Shown here one piece after another: positions 28,801 to 43,800 of a DNA stretch of 64,000 nt. Made by a program: the position numbers and the translations under genes. A model generated the notes under the pieces. It searched no databases and had not been told where the DNA came from. It saw only the letters and a program-made list of their open reading frames with translations. Source of the DNA: Siphonodentalium dalli (lineage: Eukaryota > Mollusca > Scaphopoda > Gadilida > Siphonodentaliidae); the NCBI GenBank assembly GCA_032622095.1, contig CP136062.1, forward strand, positions 225,446,578-225,510,577. The letters are read 5' to 3'. Each line of letters starts with the position of its first letter. Position 1 is the stretch's first letter.

Positions 28801-31800
28801 TTATGAACAATAAAATACTATTATACGCGATATTTATGATTTGTATAAGAACAAAATATGTCTATGTTTCAATATTCGTTCGGTTCATGGTAGTTTTAAC
28901 GGATGTGGCTCATTTAACAGCATACCCACTGCGAAGGCCATCCGTGCCTTCAACAATCGTGTATACGTGCTTATGTATAAAACAAACAATGGGTGCGAAC
29001 GAAAATACTCTCTTAATTTCAGAGCACGCATTACAGCGATGGAAGATGAGAAGTTTGACATTAACTTTCAACCCGATATTAATGGATTTACCGTGTTGGC
29101 CGATGTCGGGAAATTCGCGTTTGATCTTGATGTAACAATAAAATTGTAAGTATTAATGTACTGACGTTTAAATTAACTGTAATGGATCAGCGTTAACATA
29201 CATCTTGAATTTAAAAACCTTGTACTGCCCTAGATATACATATATTCCTCCGAATGTTGTATCGTAAAGTGATCAGATTTAGTTTAATTAATTAATCTAT
29301 CTATTCTAATAATAATTATAAACCAACATCCATACGATATTGGCTGGCACACTAACAGCTAAATTTATCTACGCTAATATCACCTTTGGGTGAAATGATA
29401 TAACGAAAACTGTTCGGGGATCTTCGTCTGTAAACGCTTTTTTATTCATCAACAAGGAAACTATATTCAATGTGTTTACATCACGATGAAGATATACAAA
29501 TTGTGTACAATATAAGATATTAATTTATTTAGATGTTGAATGCTCATAATACATATATAAATTGGGATTGCACATTTCAGGGGAGCCATCGCACATGAGA
29601 AGTTAGATGTCGTTATTACAGACCTCAATTTCTCATCGGAACTGGTTGTCGGTGGGTATATAATATGTAGAGTATCCATGCACGATAACACATTCATGGG
29701 CGTGTAACCACCCCCTGTAAAGTGGTCCTGTTGATGTGTTGTGATGCTGGAGTGTCCTGCTGAATTGCTATTTTGCTGTTAGGGCAAACTGATGCTGTTA
29801 AGAAAATTACCGTTATTTTTTCTAAAGTTTCTCGCGGTATTCATATAATGTTAACTTATCTATAGGAAAAGCCACTATGTGTATCAAACATTCAACAGCG
29901 TATATATCGCGAAATATTTTAATACTGGTTGTATTAGTTACTATAACCAACTTGGCCATTCACATCGTTTTGTAAACACCAGTGCAGCAACTATTGAATT
30001 TTTTATTAATATATATTTTCTTTCATACAGCCACTGGTTTTTTTCTCAAATAGCTCGGATTAGCAAAGACATTTCTGTATAGTTTATTATTGCCAGGAGT
30101 GTTGACAATTCCGGAAATATAACTAGTATTTATACCGCTAGAGTATGCACTTAACTATAGGCGTTATATTCAATAATTAATCATCATGCCGAATGAAACT
30201 ACCATGCGCTGTAAGACAAAACATGAGCTTGTTTGCTGTATGTCCAAAATTACTATTTTTGCCCGACAGTAACTGTTGGATGTTGGATAATCAGAAAACC
30301 CAAACTTTAGAGACGTAAACCATTGGGGGTTTGACTTGAGGCCGATAAATCGTTCAGGTGGATCTGTTTAATGGTCTGTGTACCTTGGCCATTTTGACAG
30401 CCATTTCATGGCCACGATTCTATAATTTTCCGTCCGTGTCCGTCCGTATTCGCTCCCGTACTCTAATTTAACACAAACTGGTAAAACGGCGTAAATCCGA
30501 TGATATTCATTTATCACCCCCACAATGACCAAAAATCATGTTAAGAGACTCGTCTGCCAGGCATTTGTTTTCTCGTTTTTCCACCTTTTCAACTTCCAAA
30601 AACATTTCAAAATCGGAATCGAAGGGGGGACACGATCAAAATCGAAATGAAACTTAAAACGGGACTTTGAATGATCTTCGGGAAACAGATGAGCAACAGT
30701 GATTATACCGATCTCATTTCTGTTATATTCCGGTAACACTTATGATGAGATCACGGAATATGCATACAATCCTGTTCAAATCCCGACTGAAGGTTCCCTA
30801 AAATTCTAGCTATTATCAGATCCCGATCATAATCCGTAATTTTAAAGGCCCACTTAATTTTCGAACCCCAAGAATACTTTATATAAAATATATGCCATAT
30901 TATATACCATTTGAAAGAGGAAGCTCCAAAACATTGTATTATCAACTTATCCGGTGCAATAAACTGTGGACATGTTATTTTTGTTGAGTTGCCAATACGT
31001 TTTATCATCAAGATTGAAGTAAAAATCAGTATTATTTTCAATACAGGCGGAATAACTCTATATATTAAAGATCGAGTTCTTCCCCTTTCATTGAAAAAGT
31101 TTGAATTCTGTTGCATTCTGGGTGCCAGAGGGGTAAGTCTTCAGCAGTTTTCTATTTCTCTGTGGGCATCTTCTGAGACACAGATGTTTCAAATAGTGAT
31201 GAATTATAGTATTTTAATCATATTTTATGGCATAGATTGTTATTAAAACCGTATATCAAAATAAATAATCGGAGACTCGAAAATTAAGTGGGCCTTTAAT
31301 GCGTTTGATATTTTGCAGTATACAACGACGGCATTGCAACGTTCAATGACACGAAGTGCACCTTTTCCTATGGAGACCTAAAGATTGACGGTCTAGATAT
31401 CACCATGTTTCATGGCATGATTGTCGACACTTTTCGGAATGGGGTAACTATATATTTCGATATTTGTTGGGCAATCACTATATAATGTTGAAACCTCAAA
31501 ATAGACATATAAGATTTAAAGGGACACAAGCCACAAAGCGTTCGAATTGGGTTCATGTGAAATAATACGATACGATACGATACGATTTATTAGCATAAAC
31601 ACGAATAAAGGCAGTATGATAACAATACAATTCATAATAAAACAATAATTAATAAACAATTACATGTGAACATGGCATGACTTGCTACGTGTATTTTATT
31701 GTGTGATGACAAGCATACTATTTATTCAGAATGCTTATCAAAGAAGCACCGGACCACGTTGCTGATTTTGCTGCTTCTTTTATGGTTATCATTTTTCATT

Positions 31801-34800
31801 ATAACATTAAAATTCTGATCGTTTGACATATACTTGTAAAATTACTGTGATATCTACTAACAGTTTGGGAAAGTTCATTTCTGAGATCGAAATAGTGTGA
31901 CCATTCCATAATGAAATGATACTCATTTTCTATATAAGAACCGGTCCTGAATTTAAGGCACAGTCTCTTCCCCTCCTTAATTATAGGCTGATGATGTCTA
32001 CCTCTTTCAATAGCGAGTTTTTGATCACTAATACGGAGTTTTGTAAAATTAATCCGATCTTTTTATGTGAAAGTCTGTAAAACAACTATCATGAACAAGT
32101 ACACGTAACAATAGATTGGATTGTTCTTATTTTCATTATTAATAACTCTCTAATGATGAAATTTCGGATGTAAAAATCATTGTTATGTAAACAATATTGT
32201 ATACTTACCAAACGCAGTCCAAATAGTTTGAAGAAATAAATCAAAACTTGACGGTAAACATTGCATGAAAACTTGAAGGTCAAAGTATTGAAAAATATTA
32301 TGAAAATCATATTCTGACTAAAATTCCTGAACGCCGTACTTGAGGATTGGACGTTTGTTGACAAATCACTGTAACAGTTTTGTTTTTATAGCAATGGTTT
32401 CTACAAGCGATCTTTCGTTATTAGAGAACATCAATAATCAATATAAGAACAAAGTTTATCTATTTTCCATGTTCTTTGAGTTGTGATGTTTTTACAGATT
32501 TGAGATGTTTGCACTTTACCCACTGTGAGTGACTTGAGTCTCTTTAAAGATGCACAATCAGAATTAACGCTCGCACATTAATATTTACTTGGCTTCTGGG
32601 GTAAAACATTATTTGATTCGAGTCGATGAACCCACCCACCAAAGCTCGGAGTGATCAGATATCGATGTTTGAAATCTATTAAAATGTTAATAAATATTAG
32701 GTTTTTTGGCAATTTTATACTATAGTTGACAGTGGTTGGCATTATTTTGGGCAATTACTCGATTCTGTTAACTGAAGCGGCATTTAAAATAATGTTGTTG
32801 TTGTTGTTGGAATCTGATGATATGGGGGACCATCGAATCGGATTGAGTTCCTTTAATATAATAGAAAGTCCCAAACTGGAACATAGTTTGTGTGAAGTAA
32901 TAAAAACAAAAATATACATGGGTGTGCATCCTAACATGGGCATGACAATTTATGGAGAAAATGGTGATTTCATATAATTAAAAATGGTCTATTTCTTCCT
33001 ATTACAAGTTTTTTTTTATAGTTTCCTGTGTATATAGATGGTCTATCTCGTCCTATAACACTGTTTATACATTTTCCTGGGTAAAAAAGATGGTCTATCT
33101 CTTCCTATACCACGTTTATACATTTCCCTGGGTATACAGATGGTCTATCTCTTCCTATACCACGTTTTATATAGTTTCATGGGTATACATATGGTCTATC
33201 TCTTCCTATAGCAAGTTTTATATAGTTTCATGGGTATACAGATGGTCTCTCTCTTATATCTTACTATAACACGTTTATACAGTCTCCTCGGTATAAAAGA
33301 TGGTCTATCTCAGTTTCCTGGGTATACAGATGGTCTATCTCTTCCTATACCACGTTTTATATAGTTTCATGGGTATACAGATGGTCTATCTCTTCCTATA
33401 CCACGTTTTATATAGTTTCATGGGTATACAGATGATCTATCTCTTCCTATACCACGTTTTATATAGTTTCATGGGTATACAGATGATCTATCTCTTCCTA
33501 TACCACGTTTTATATAGTTTCCTGGGTATAAAGATGGTCTATCTCTTCCTATACCACGTTTTATATAGTTTCATGGGTATACAGATGATCTATCTCTTCC
33601 TATACCACGTTTTATATAGTTTCATGGGTATACAGATGATCTATCTCTTCCTATACCACGTTTTATATAGTTTCCTGGGTATAAAGATGGTCTATCTCTT
33701 CCTATACCACGTTTTATATAGTTTCATGGGTATACAGATGATCTATCTCTTCCTATACCACGTTTTATATAGTTTCATGGGTATACAGATGATCTATCTC
33801 TTCCTATACCACGTTTTATATAGTTTCCTGGGTATAAAGATGGTCTATCTCTTCCTATACCACGTTTTATATAGTTTCATGGGTATACAGATGATCTATC
33901 TCTTCCTATACTACGTTTTATATAGTTTCATGGGTATACAGATGGTCTATCTCTTCCTATACCATGTTTTATATAGTTTCATGGGTATACAGATGGTCTC
34001 TCTCTTATATCTTACTATAACACGTTTATACAGTTTCCTCGGTTTAAAAGATGGTCCATCTCAGTTTCCTGGGTATAAAGATGATCTATCTCTTCCTATA
34101 CCACGTTTTATATAGTTTCATGGGTATACAGATGATCTATCTCTTCCTATACCACGTTTTATATAGTTTCATGGGTATACAGATGGTCTATCTCTTCCTA
34201 TACCACGTTTTATATAGTTTCATGGGTATACAGATGGTCTATCTCTTCCTATACCAAGTTTTATATAGTTTCATGGGTATACAGATGATCTATCTCTTCC
34301 TATACCACGTTTTATATAGTTTCATGGGTATACAGATGGTCTATCTCTTCCTATACCAAGTTTTATATAGTTTCATGGGTATACAGATGATCTATCTCTT
34401 CCTATACCACGTTTTATATAGATTCCTGCATGGGTATAAAGATGGTCCATCTCAGTTTACTGGGTATACAGATGGTCTATCTCTTCCTATAACAAGGTTT
34501 ATTTAGTTTCCTGGGTATAAAGATGGTCTATCTCTTCCTATACCACGTTTATACAGTTTCATGGGTATAAAGATGGTCCATCTCAGTTTCCTGGGTATAC
34601 AGATGGTCTATCTCTTCCTATACTACGTTTTATATAGTTTCCTGGGTATAAAGATGGTCTATGTCTTCCTGTAACAAGTTTTATATAGTTTCCTGTGTAT
34701 ATAGATGGTCTATCTCGTCCTATAACACTGTTTATACATTTTCCTGGGTAAAAAAGATGGTCTATCTCTTCCTATACCACGTTTATACATTTTCCTGGGT

Positions 34801-37800
34801 ATACAGATGGTCTATCTCTTCCTATACCACGTTTTATATAGTTTCATGGGTATACATATGGTCTATCTCTTCCTATAACAAGTTTTATATAGTTTCATGG
34901 GTATACAGATGATCTATCTCTTCCTATACCACTTTTCATATAGATTCCTGCATGGGTATAAAGATGGTCCATCTCAGTTTCATGGGTATACAGATGGTCT
35001 ATCTCTTCCTATACTACGTTTTATATAGTTTCCTGGGTATAAAGATGGTCTATGTCTTCCTGTAACAAGTTTTATATAGTTTCCTGTGTATATAGATGGT
35101 CTATCTCGTCCTATAACACTGTTTATACATTTTCCTGGGTAAAAAAGATGGTCTATCTCTTCCTATACCACGTTTATACATTTTCCTGGGTATACAGATG
35201 GTCTATCTCTTCCTATACCACGTTTTATATAGTTTCATGGGTATACATATGGTCTATCTCTTCCTATAACAAGTTTTATATAGTTTCATGGGTATACAGA
35301 TGGTCTCTCTCTTATATCTTACTATAACACGTTTATACAGTCCCCTCGGTATAAAAGATGGTCCATCTCTGTTTCCTGGGTATACAGATGGTCTATCTCT
35401 TCCTATACCACGTTTTATATAGTTTCCTGGGTATACAGATGGTCTATCTCTTCCTATTCCACGTTTTATATAGTTTCATGGGTATACATATGGTCTATCT
35501 CTTCCTATAACAAGGTTTATATAGTTTCCTGGGTATAAAGATGGTCTATCTCTTCCTTTACCACGTTTATACAGTTTCCTGGGTATAAATATGATCTATC
35601 TCTTCCTATACCACGTTTTATATAGTTTCATGGGTATACAGATGGTCTATCTCTTCCTATACTACGTTTTATATAGTTTCCTGGGTATAAAGATGGTCTA
35701 TGTCTTCCTGTAACAAGTTTTATATAGTTTCCTGTGTATATAGATGGTCTATCTCGTCCTATAACACTGTTTATACATTTTCCTGGGTAAAAAAGATGGT
35801 CTATCTCCTCCTATACCACGTTTATACATTTTCATGGGTATACAGATGGTCTATCTCTTCCTATACCACGTTTTATATAGTTTCATGGGTAAACAGATGA
35901 TCTATCTCTTCCTATACCACGTTTTATATAGATTCCTGCATGGGTATAAAGATGGTCCATCTCAGTTTACTGGGTATACAGATGGTCTATCTCTTCCTAT
36001 AACAAGTTTTATATAGTTTCATGGGTATAAAGATGATCTATCTCTTCCTATACCACGTTTTATATAGTTTCATGGGTTTACATATGGTCTATCTCTTCCT
36101 ATACCACGTTTTATATAGTGTCATGGGTATACAGATGATCTATCTCTTCCTATACCACGTTTTATATAGATTCCTGCATGGGTATAAAGATGGTCCATCT
36201 CAGTTTCCTGGGTATACAGATGGTCTATCTCTTCCTATACCACGTTTTATATAGTTTCATGGGTATACAGATGGTCTATCTCTTCCTATACCACGTTTTA
36301 TATAGTTTCATGGGTATACATATGGTCTATATCTTCCTATAACAAGGTTTATATAGTTTCCTGGGTATAAAGATGGTCTATCTCTTCCTATACCACGTTT
36401 ATACAGTTTCCTGGTTATAAAGATGATCTATCTCTTCCTATACCACGTTTTATATAGTTTCGTGGGTATACAGATGGTCTATCTCTTCCTATACCACGTT
36501 TTATATAGTTTCATGGGTATACAGATGATCTATCTCTTCCTATACCACGTTTTATATAGATTCCTGCATGGGTATAAAGATGGTCCATCTCAGTTTACTG
36601 GGTATACAGATGGTCTATCTCTTCCTATAACAAGTTTTATATAGTTTCCTGCGTATAAAGATAGTCTATCCATTCCTATACCACGTTTTATATAGTTTCA
36701 TGGGTATAAAGATGGTCTCTCTCTTATCTCTTACTATAACATGTTTATACAGTTTCCTCGGTATAAAAGATGGTCCATCTCAGTTTCCTGGGTATAAAGA
36801 TGGTCTATCTCTCCATATAACAAGGTTTATATAGTTTCCTGCGTATAAAGATAGTCTATCCCTTCCTATAACAAGTTTTATATAGTTTCCTGTGTATAAC
36901 AATGGTCTATCGTTTCCTATAACAAGGTTTATATAGTTTCCTGGGTATAAAAATGGTCTATCGTTTCCTATAACAAGTTTTATATAGTTTCCTGCGTATA
37001 AAGATGGTCTATCCCTTCCAATAACAAGGTTTATATAGTTTCCTGGGTATAAAGATAGTCTATCCCTTCCCATAACAAGGTTTATATAGTTTCCTGGGTA
37101 TAAAGATAGTCTATCCCTTCCCATAACAAGGTTTATATAGTTTCCTGGGTATAAAGATAGTCTATCCCTTCCGATAACAAGGTTTATATAGTTTCCTGGG
37201 TACAAAGATAGTCTATCCCTTCCCATAACAAGGTTTATATAGTTTCCTGGGTATAAAGATAGTCTATCCCTTCCCATAACATGGTTTATATAGTTTCCTG
37301 GGTATAAAGATAGTCTATCCCTTCCGATAACAAGGTTTATATAGTTTCCTGGGTATAAAGATAGTCTATCCCTTCCTACAACAAGGTTTATATAGTTTCC
37401 TGGGTATAAAGATAGTCTATCCCTTCCCATAACAAGGTTTATATAGTTTCCTGCGTATAAAATAATAGATATGAATCGAAGACACCCGTCCGGGAACGCT
37501 CCTATTAATTAATATGGATTTTAGGGGTGGGGGTATTTTTCTATATTGAAAGATTGTGCCAAAAATGGGGTAGTTGTGGAAATGACAATTTATATCCAGA
37601 ATGGTTTGGCACCATGGTTGTTGTTGACAACTTATGGCCGACGTAGACCTCTAAACGCCACATCATAAGTTTGGATCAGTACCGCAATGTATCGTGGGCA
37701 TGGCTTAACCATAACACTGTCGCATATAGGAAATTTAGTTGTTGTAACCGATGGGGTATACATGCAATGAATCCACCTCCTTTCCTTGCAGGTGTGCGAT

Positions 37801-40800
37801 GCTATCCGCAAAGGTGTCAATAACAAGGCAACAATGATTAACACAAGATGTAAGTTGTAAACGAGCATTTTCTGTATCAGTATATTAACTACAGTGTATA
37901 GTGTAGTGTACAACAGTTTTGAAATAGCGGAATGAGGCCCCCCGAGGGTCAATTTAGTGATGCTATCCCGCACCCTCTGTGGACCTCATTATACTTAGGC
38001 CTTATCTTCTGGGAAGTATTTATAGTCTGAAATTAACATTGTTTTAGTGACTCCCTTCTGTTCAGTTTCTATATCCCCATAATTTACAGAAGAATGCAAA
38101 ATCGAGGTGACTAATGGGTGAATATCACCAATTCAACTATCACCTACATACCAGAGTCGTTATTTCGCTAAAAATCCGGATTCAGAATCCGAAGCCGATT
38201 ACGGGGGCGGGGCTAATTCCCGATTCTATGTCAGATTTTGAAATCCACGTGGTCTCTGAAACTATGTTTAATGTTCTCCCAGCGTCAAACATGGCTCATG
38301 TATTTGACACAAGTATCATTTGTATCTTATATTTATAAAGTTCATGTTTGTTGTGAAAGTCATGCTTTTCTTCTATGTGTATATACACGGCACATAATTT
38401 GCTGCCAATCCGACTTAATCGCATCTTTTTTCAAGTTAAAGTGTTTTTATTGATGAGGGCAAGCTTTTCTAACAGCTCTGTGCCTCCTGAATCAAATTCC
38501 GAAGATGTTGTGAAGAACACACGAAACTTGTCAGTTGAACAGGAACGTGACGACAGGGGTTGGTTGGGTGTCTCGACCCCACCCCGAACTTTGGTACAAT
38601 TTGCTTAGCTGTGCAGTTATTCATACGTGAGGAAAATCAGGATTATTTTTCACTAATTGTTCCAAATAATGATACGTACAAGCCAGCAAACGCAACAAAC
38701 AAACCCGATTTTAAATAAATACATATACAAACTTATGACTAACTCGGGAGAGGGGGTGTCCAGTGATCTGTATATATGTTCAACTTGTTTTGGTAGTCAT
38801 GTTGCTTTGCCATTACTAATTATTTATTTTTTCAGTGTAATAACTTATTGGCGAGGGGGTACCCTTAAGTGGGTCAGCACTTGTCCCCCAATTCCTTTGT
38901 ATGTATAAACAAATGTATGTGTTATATATCATGTGTTATCTAAATTTGACATATATTTGAAATAAATATATCTAAACTAAAATTTGGTACATTCCAGCAG
39001 TCGGAAATTTCATGCATGACACAACATTGGTTGGACATTAATTTGACACCATATATAGGTTGGCATTGTTCTCATTGTTTTATTTTTTTCAACCAGTAAA
39101 GGTTGGTAATTTTCCAATCTTAGTGTTTGTCAGGTTGGATATTTCCAAGGGGAGCAAATGGAATTCTGCGAACCTGTGAGATTGATGTTTGGTTCAATCG
39201 GGGGGGGGGGGGGGGTGCAGTTGGCCGGAAATTTGAGGAAACTTCTAGCCACGTCCCTAGAACATGTGTCTGTTGTCTATACAGAGACTATTGTGCAAAA
39301 CGACTGCATTTAACGAAACAAAACATTTTAAACATGAAATTGCTATAAGACTAGATGATAGTACATACGTGTATCTGATAATCCATCGATACCATATAAT
39401 CCTTCTATTTCTTGAATAAGAAGAAACATTATAATAACGAACACAGCAGAAGACATATCCATGCAGGTTCATATGAATTCGGTCAATGGTGACGTATCCG
39501 CCGAATTCGAAATCGACATGCGTTCGGGCGGTATTTTATGGATGGAATTATGAAATGGACATATGAAAGTGACAATCAACAATGATTTGCAATTGCTTCG
39601 CCATCAACCGAAGTGCTCCCCCAGCGTTACTATCAATAGCGTTATTATTTGGCTAATTTCAGTAATATTCTCCCAGCTTACATTCAATAAAACAAATGTG
39701 TCTCCGCATTTAAAATTCTTTGATATATATCGTTTATATTCTGCCATAATTTGTACACAAGAGACGGATTCTTATGTTTTATTGTGTTTTTAAAGGGGTA
39801 CTGTACCCAAGATGTTGTTGTTGGTTTCTATAATCCCCGAGTCGGAGAATAAGGTAACAACTTTTCCATTTTTTGAAAGTCTGTTGAGTACGAAGTATTG
39901 TTACGGATGGCAAATTTACCGGAATGCAAAAATACAAATTGTCGTTGTCGAGTAATTTTTGTAAAGTTTTCAACCAAATGAATCAAATAAACATTATATT
40001 ATATGCTTAGTAGTCCCATATACTCATTTAAGTTAGTGTACCGTCGCTAGTCAATGAGTGGCTTGGGTTTTCTCCCCGTATAAGCATAATGTTTCAAACG
40101 ATCGTGTGTGCAATTGTTTTCCTAATCCAGTATCCCTCAATTATAATTTGATTACGTTTTGTACACGGAAATTAGAATTTTAAGAGACGCCATTTTATGG
40201 CTGGAGCCATAAAATCAATTTATATTAAATTATTAACTTTTAAATTATTAAATTTTAAGATAGCCTATTAACCTGAGCGTTTACAGAATACATCTTCGAC
40301 TCAAATTACTTATATTTCTATATAGTATCGATAATAGATCGTTGTTATCACCGGGAATTTATTGAAAATGGCGTACAGTACCCCTTTAAACTCCGAGGTG
40401 GCGAAATCTCGGTTTGTTTACATTACGAACATTTGAGACCGTAATCGGAATCCGAATCCAGATTCGGATTACCACGAAATTGAGATTACGGTCTGTTCGT
40501 TTACTGATTCTGTCAATTTCTGGTCTGTTCTTTTGCCGAACCAAGTCGTACTGGGTCCAATCTGTAATCTGAATCCAGATTCTGAATCAGGATTTTAGCG
40601 AAATAACGCCTCATGCACACTATTTCAATGCTTGAGTGTACACTGTTAAAAAATATCCGTAATTTTACGGCACAATGTGCTGGTAACTTTGCTGCCATCA
40701 CATTTGCTGTAAAAATACGGAACTTCCTTCAAAATGATAAACTTCCCATTCCGTAAAATCACAGGATGTTAACCCATAATTAACGGAACTTCCGCAAAAT

Positions 40801-43800
40801 TTTAATTGACACCTTCTGTAAAATTACGGAACTTCCTTCAAAATGATAAACTACCCACTCCGTAAAATCATAGGATGTTGACCTGAATTACGCAACATCG
40901 CTGCCAACATTTGACCGTTAAACATACGGTCAGGCCATAGCAAGTTCCACGGTATAAAACCATTAAAGTAACTGGCAGACCGTAACCAGTAACTGTCAGA
41001 ATCAGAATCAGAATTTAATTACTCTCAAATCGTCGTACATGTTGACATAACAGAGATATATCTAGATGTGGACATGCATAATCATATTCATATTGATATT
41101 GCACATGCGTGCGTATATACTCATTAAGTTTTACACAAATTATGCTAAACTTATCAATAGCGCGGAAAGTCGAGTGCGACTATGTGGGGGGGGGGGGGGG
41201 GGGGTAGATCAAAGGGTCCTCAGATTGAGGATAGTATGTAGGGGAGTGTGAATCATATTGGATATATACATAGGGAAGTTGATTGCCGAGAATCATGTGT
41301 TTGGAGTATCATATATAGAGTGGACAATTTCCTTAACATGTGAGCGGTTTTGTTTGTGTGTGCGTGGGGGGGGGGGGGGGGTGGTATCATGTACCTACAA
41401 GTACGAGTAGCAATGGAAATAAATAAAGTTCCGAGTCATATATACTCGACACTGTATAAACATATATATATATAGATGGGATTGGAGTTGTGCCTCAGGG
41501 AGGTTCCATTCTCAGCTGGACTTCGTATATAAATTTCGTCAGATTCGTTATTATTCTGTTATTATTTGATGTGAAAAGGGCGTTCAGTTTGCAGATGTTC
41601 GGCCGAGTATAATAATAGCTTTTTAAATATTTTGTTTTTGGTTCGCTCAATATGGGGCACTTACGTATTACGTGGTATTCGTCACCAAGCTCCATTTTTG
41701 CATAACGTGCACTTTCTATCTGATCTGCTTTCATTTGTCCATGATCCGGTTTCTATGGGGAGGCGGTGGTTTTTAGTTCTGAATTTGGCGAGCCGCAATA
41801 CTACACTTTGGTTTCTCAGTGAGAAGTATGTCTCCTTTTTAAAATCTAGTTTAATGATATTATAAAATGTCCCCTTATTCGATGATATAATGCTTCCTCG
41901 CCATTCTTGGAGGTAAGCATCCTTGATTCTGTTCTTGATTAATCGGTTGTACGTATTTATTTTCGGTACTGACTGGTAAATCCAGATGTTCGATATTCCT
42001 AGTTCATTCAGAGTTTTTTGTACGTATTCGAGCCATGTAGTTCTCTTTTGTGTTTCGTTTTGGGTTTTTAGCATTATGCGTTGACATGTCATATTCATTA
42101 TTTTTCCCCAGTATGAGATCAACCTGATTTTAATCATTATATTTATTGGTAGGATCCCTGTTTCCCCATAAATGAATGCAGTTGGCGTATTTTTCCGTAG
42201 ACGGAGGCTGAATTTAAGGAACCATCGTTCGAGTTTTTCGAAGCATGTTGTGTTTTCAAATCCCCAAATTTCGGAGCCATATATCATCAAGGGTGCAATG
42301 GATTTTTTTTGGTATATTTCAAGGATACAGTCAAATGAGAGGCTATATCTCCGATCTTTATTCAGGAGGGCATACATTGCTTTCTTTGCGTCTTTGCATC
42401 GCATGTTTCTGTCCTTACTGAAAGTGCCCTGTTTCGTGAACCAGGTGCCCAAATACCGGAAGTTATCAACAATTTCTATATCGTTGCGATTAATTTTAAA
42501 AGTGATTGGTTTTTTCGCTTTTGGTTTTCTTCCGAATATCATGACTTTTGTCTTCAGTATGTTTATATCTAATTTCCATATGTCACAGTAATTAGTAAAA
42601 TAATCAAGCGCGTTTTGTAAACCTTGTGGTAAATTTGAGAACAGGACCGTGTCGTCAGCGTATATCAGTAGGAATAGCTTCAGAAATATTTCCGCGTCAT
42701 TGTCATTTTCATTGCCAAATATCAGACCGTTACATTCGTGCCGTAAATTTAAGGTAGTCTTCTAGGTCGTTAACGTAGAGCGCAAAAAGTATCGGGGACA
42801 ACCCATCTCCCTGTTTTAGTCCTGTTGAACATGGGAAGTATCCGGAAAAATCATCGGTTAACACGGTCATCTTAAGGTTTGTGTATAGGCGTTTGATAAT
42901 ATTCAGAATTGTTCCTGTGATTCCAATGCGCATGAGTTTTGACCATAGGCCGTCGCGTAGAGCCCGAAGCCGCCATCGCACGCCGCCGCCGCCAGCCATA
43001 TTGGCCACAAGCCGCCGCCAGCCATATTTAAAAATCTCCGCCGCCGGAATTGTAAAATGGCTGAGCCGTGTGCATGGGCTTATATGTCAAGCACAACTGT
43101 ACTGTGAATCGCAAAGAACTAAACCGCATTGCCTAATATTGGCATACTCGCATGGACACGGCATGGTTGTTATATTATCAGAACACCTGGCCCCTTAATG
43201 TGGAATAGACTATCCCAATGCATGATTTCATATAACTGAATGGGCGCATCCATTCGGTATTGAAACGGTTAAAATATAAATTGTTTATATCGACAACACC
43301 CAGTCTCAGACATCACTGACATTTGTCAATATATACACATAAGAATAGAAAATAGTTTGAAATATTATATATCATTACTATCGGGTTCATCATTCAATGA
43401 TGCATGCATATATTGCAAGATGGCAGTGATGATAGCAGTCTGAAGTCGACAGAAGTCCCAATGTAACTATATTTATACGGATTAGATGGGAAACTACATA
43501 GTATATCCATGCCAGTCCTTCGTGAATTTTCTCCATAATGGAAAATCCCAACATCAAAAGATTACGTGTGGTCTGGAATTCTACGGGTTCACCACAAACG
43601 CTAAAAAAAACGGCGTCTATAACCGGTAACAGGGGATTAGGAACATTTCGGAAACGACAATACGCTGAATTATAACATCTCAGCCGGCTGAGCCGTCATA
43701 TTTCATCAGCCACGAACGTCGTGACTGAGCCGGCTTAGCTAGCTAACCAGCCACGAAAATCGGTTGAGCCAGCCATGAAAACTATTTGTCGTGGCTTCGG

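Noticed and set aside
28740-29149. 131- and 102-codon open frames as independent genes
   Set aside because: Their first part lies in a fold-back MITE; only the part after the acceptor at 29022 belongs to exon 3.
29476-29697. 73-codon minus-strand open frame
   Set aside because: It is antisense to exon 4 and has no independent support.
33300-37430. Plus-strand 271- and 151-codon and minus-strand 216-codon open frames
   Set aside because: By-products of the 51-bp satellite period being divisible by three; hydrophobic repeats resemble membrane segments only by chance.
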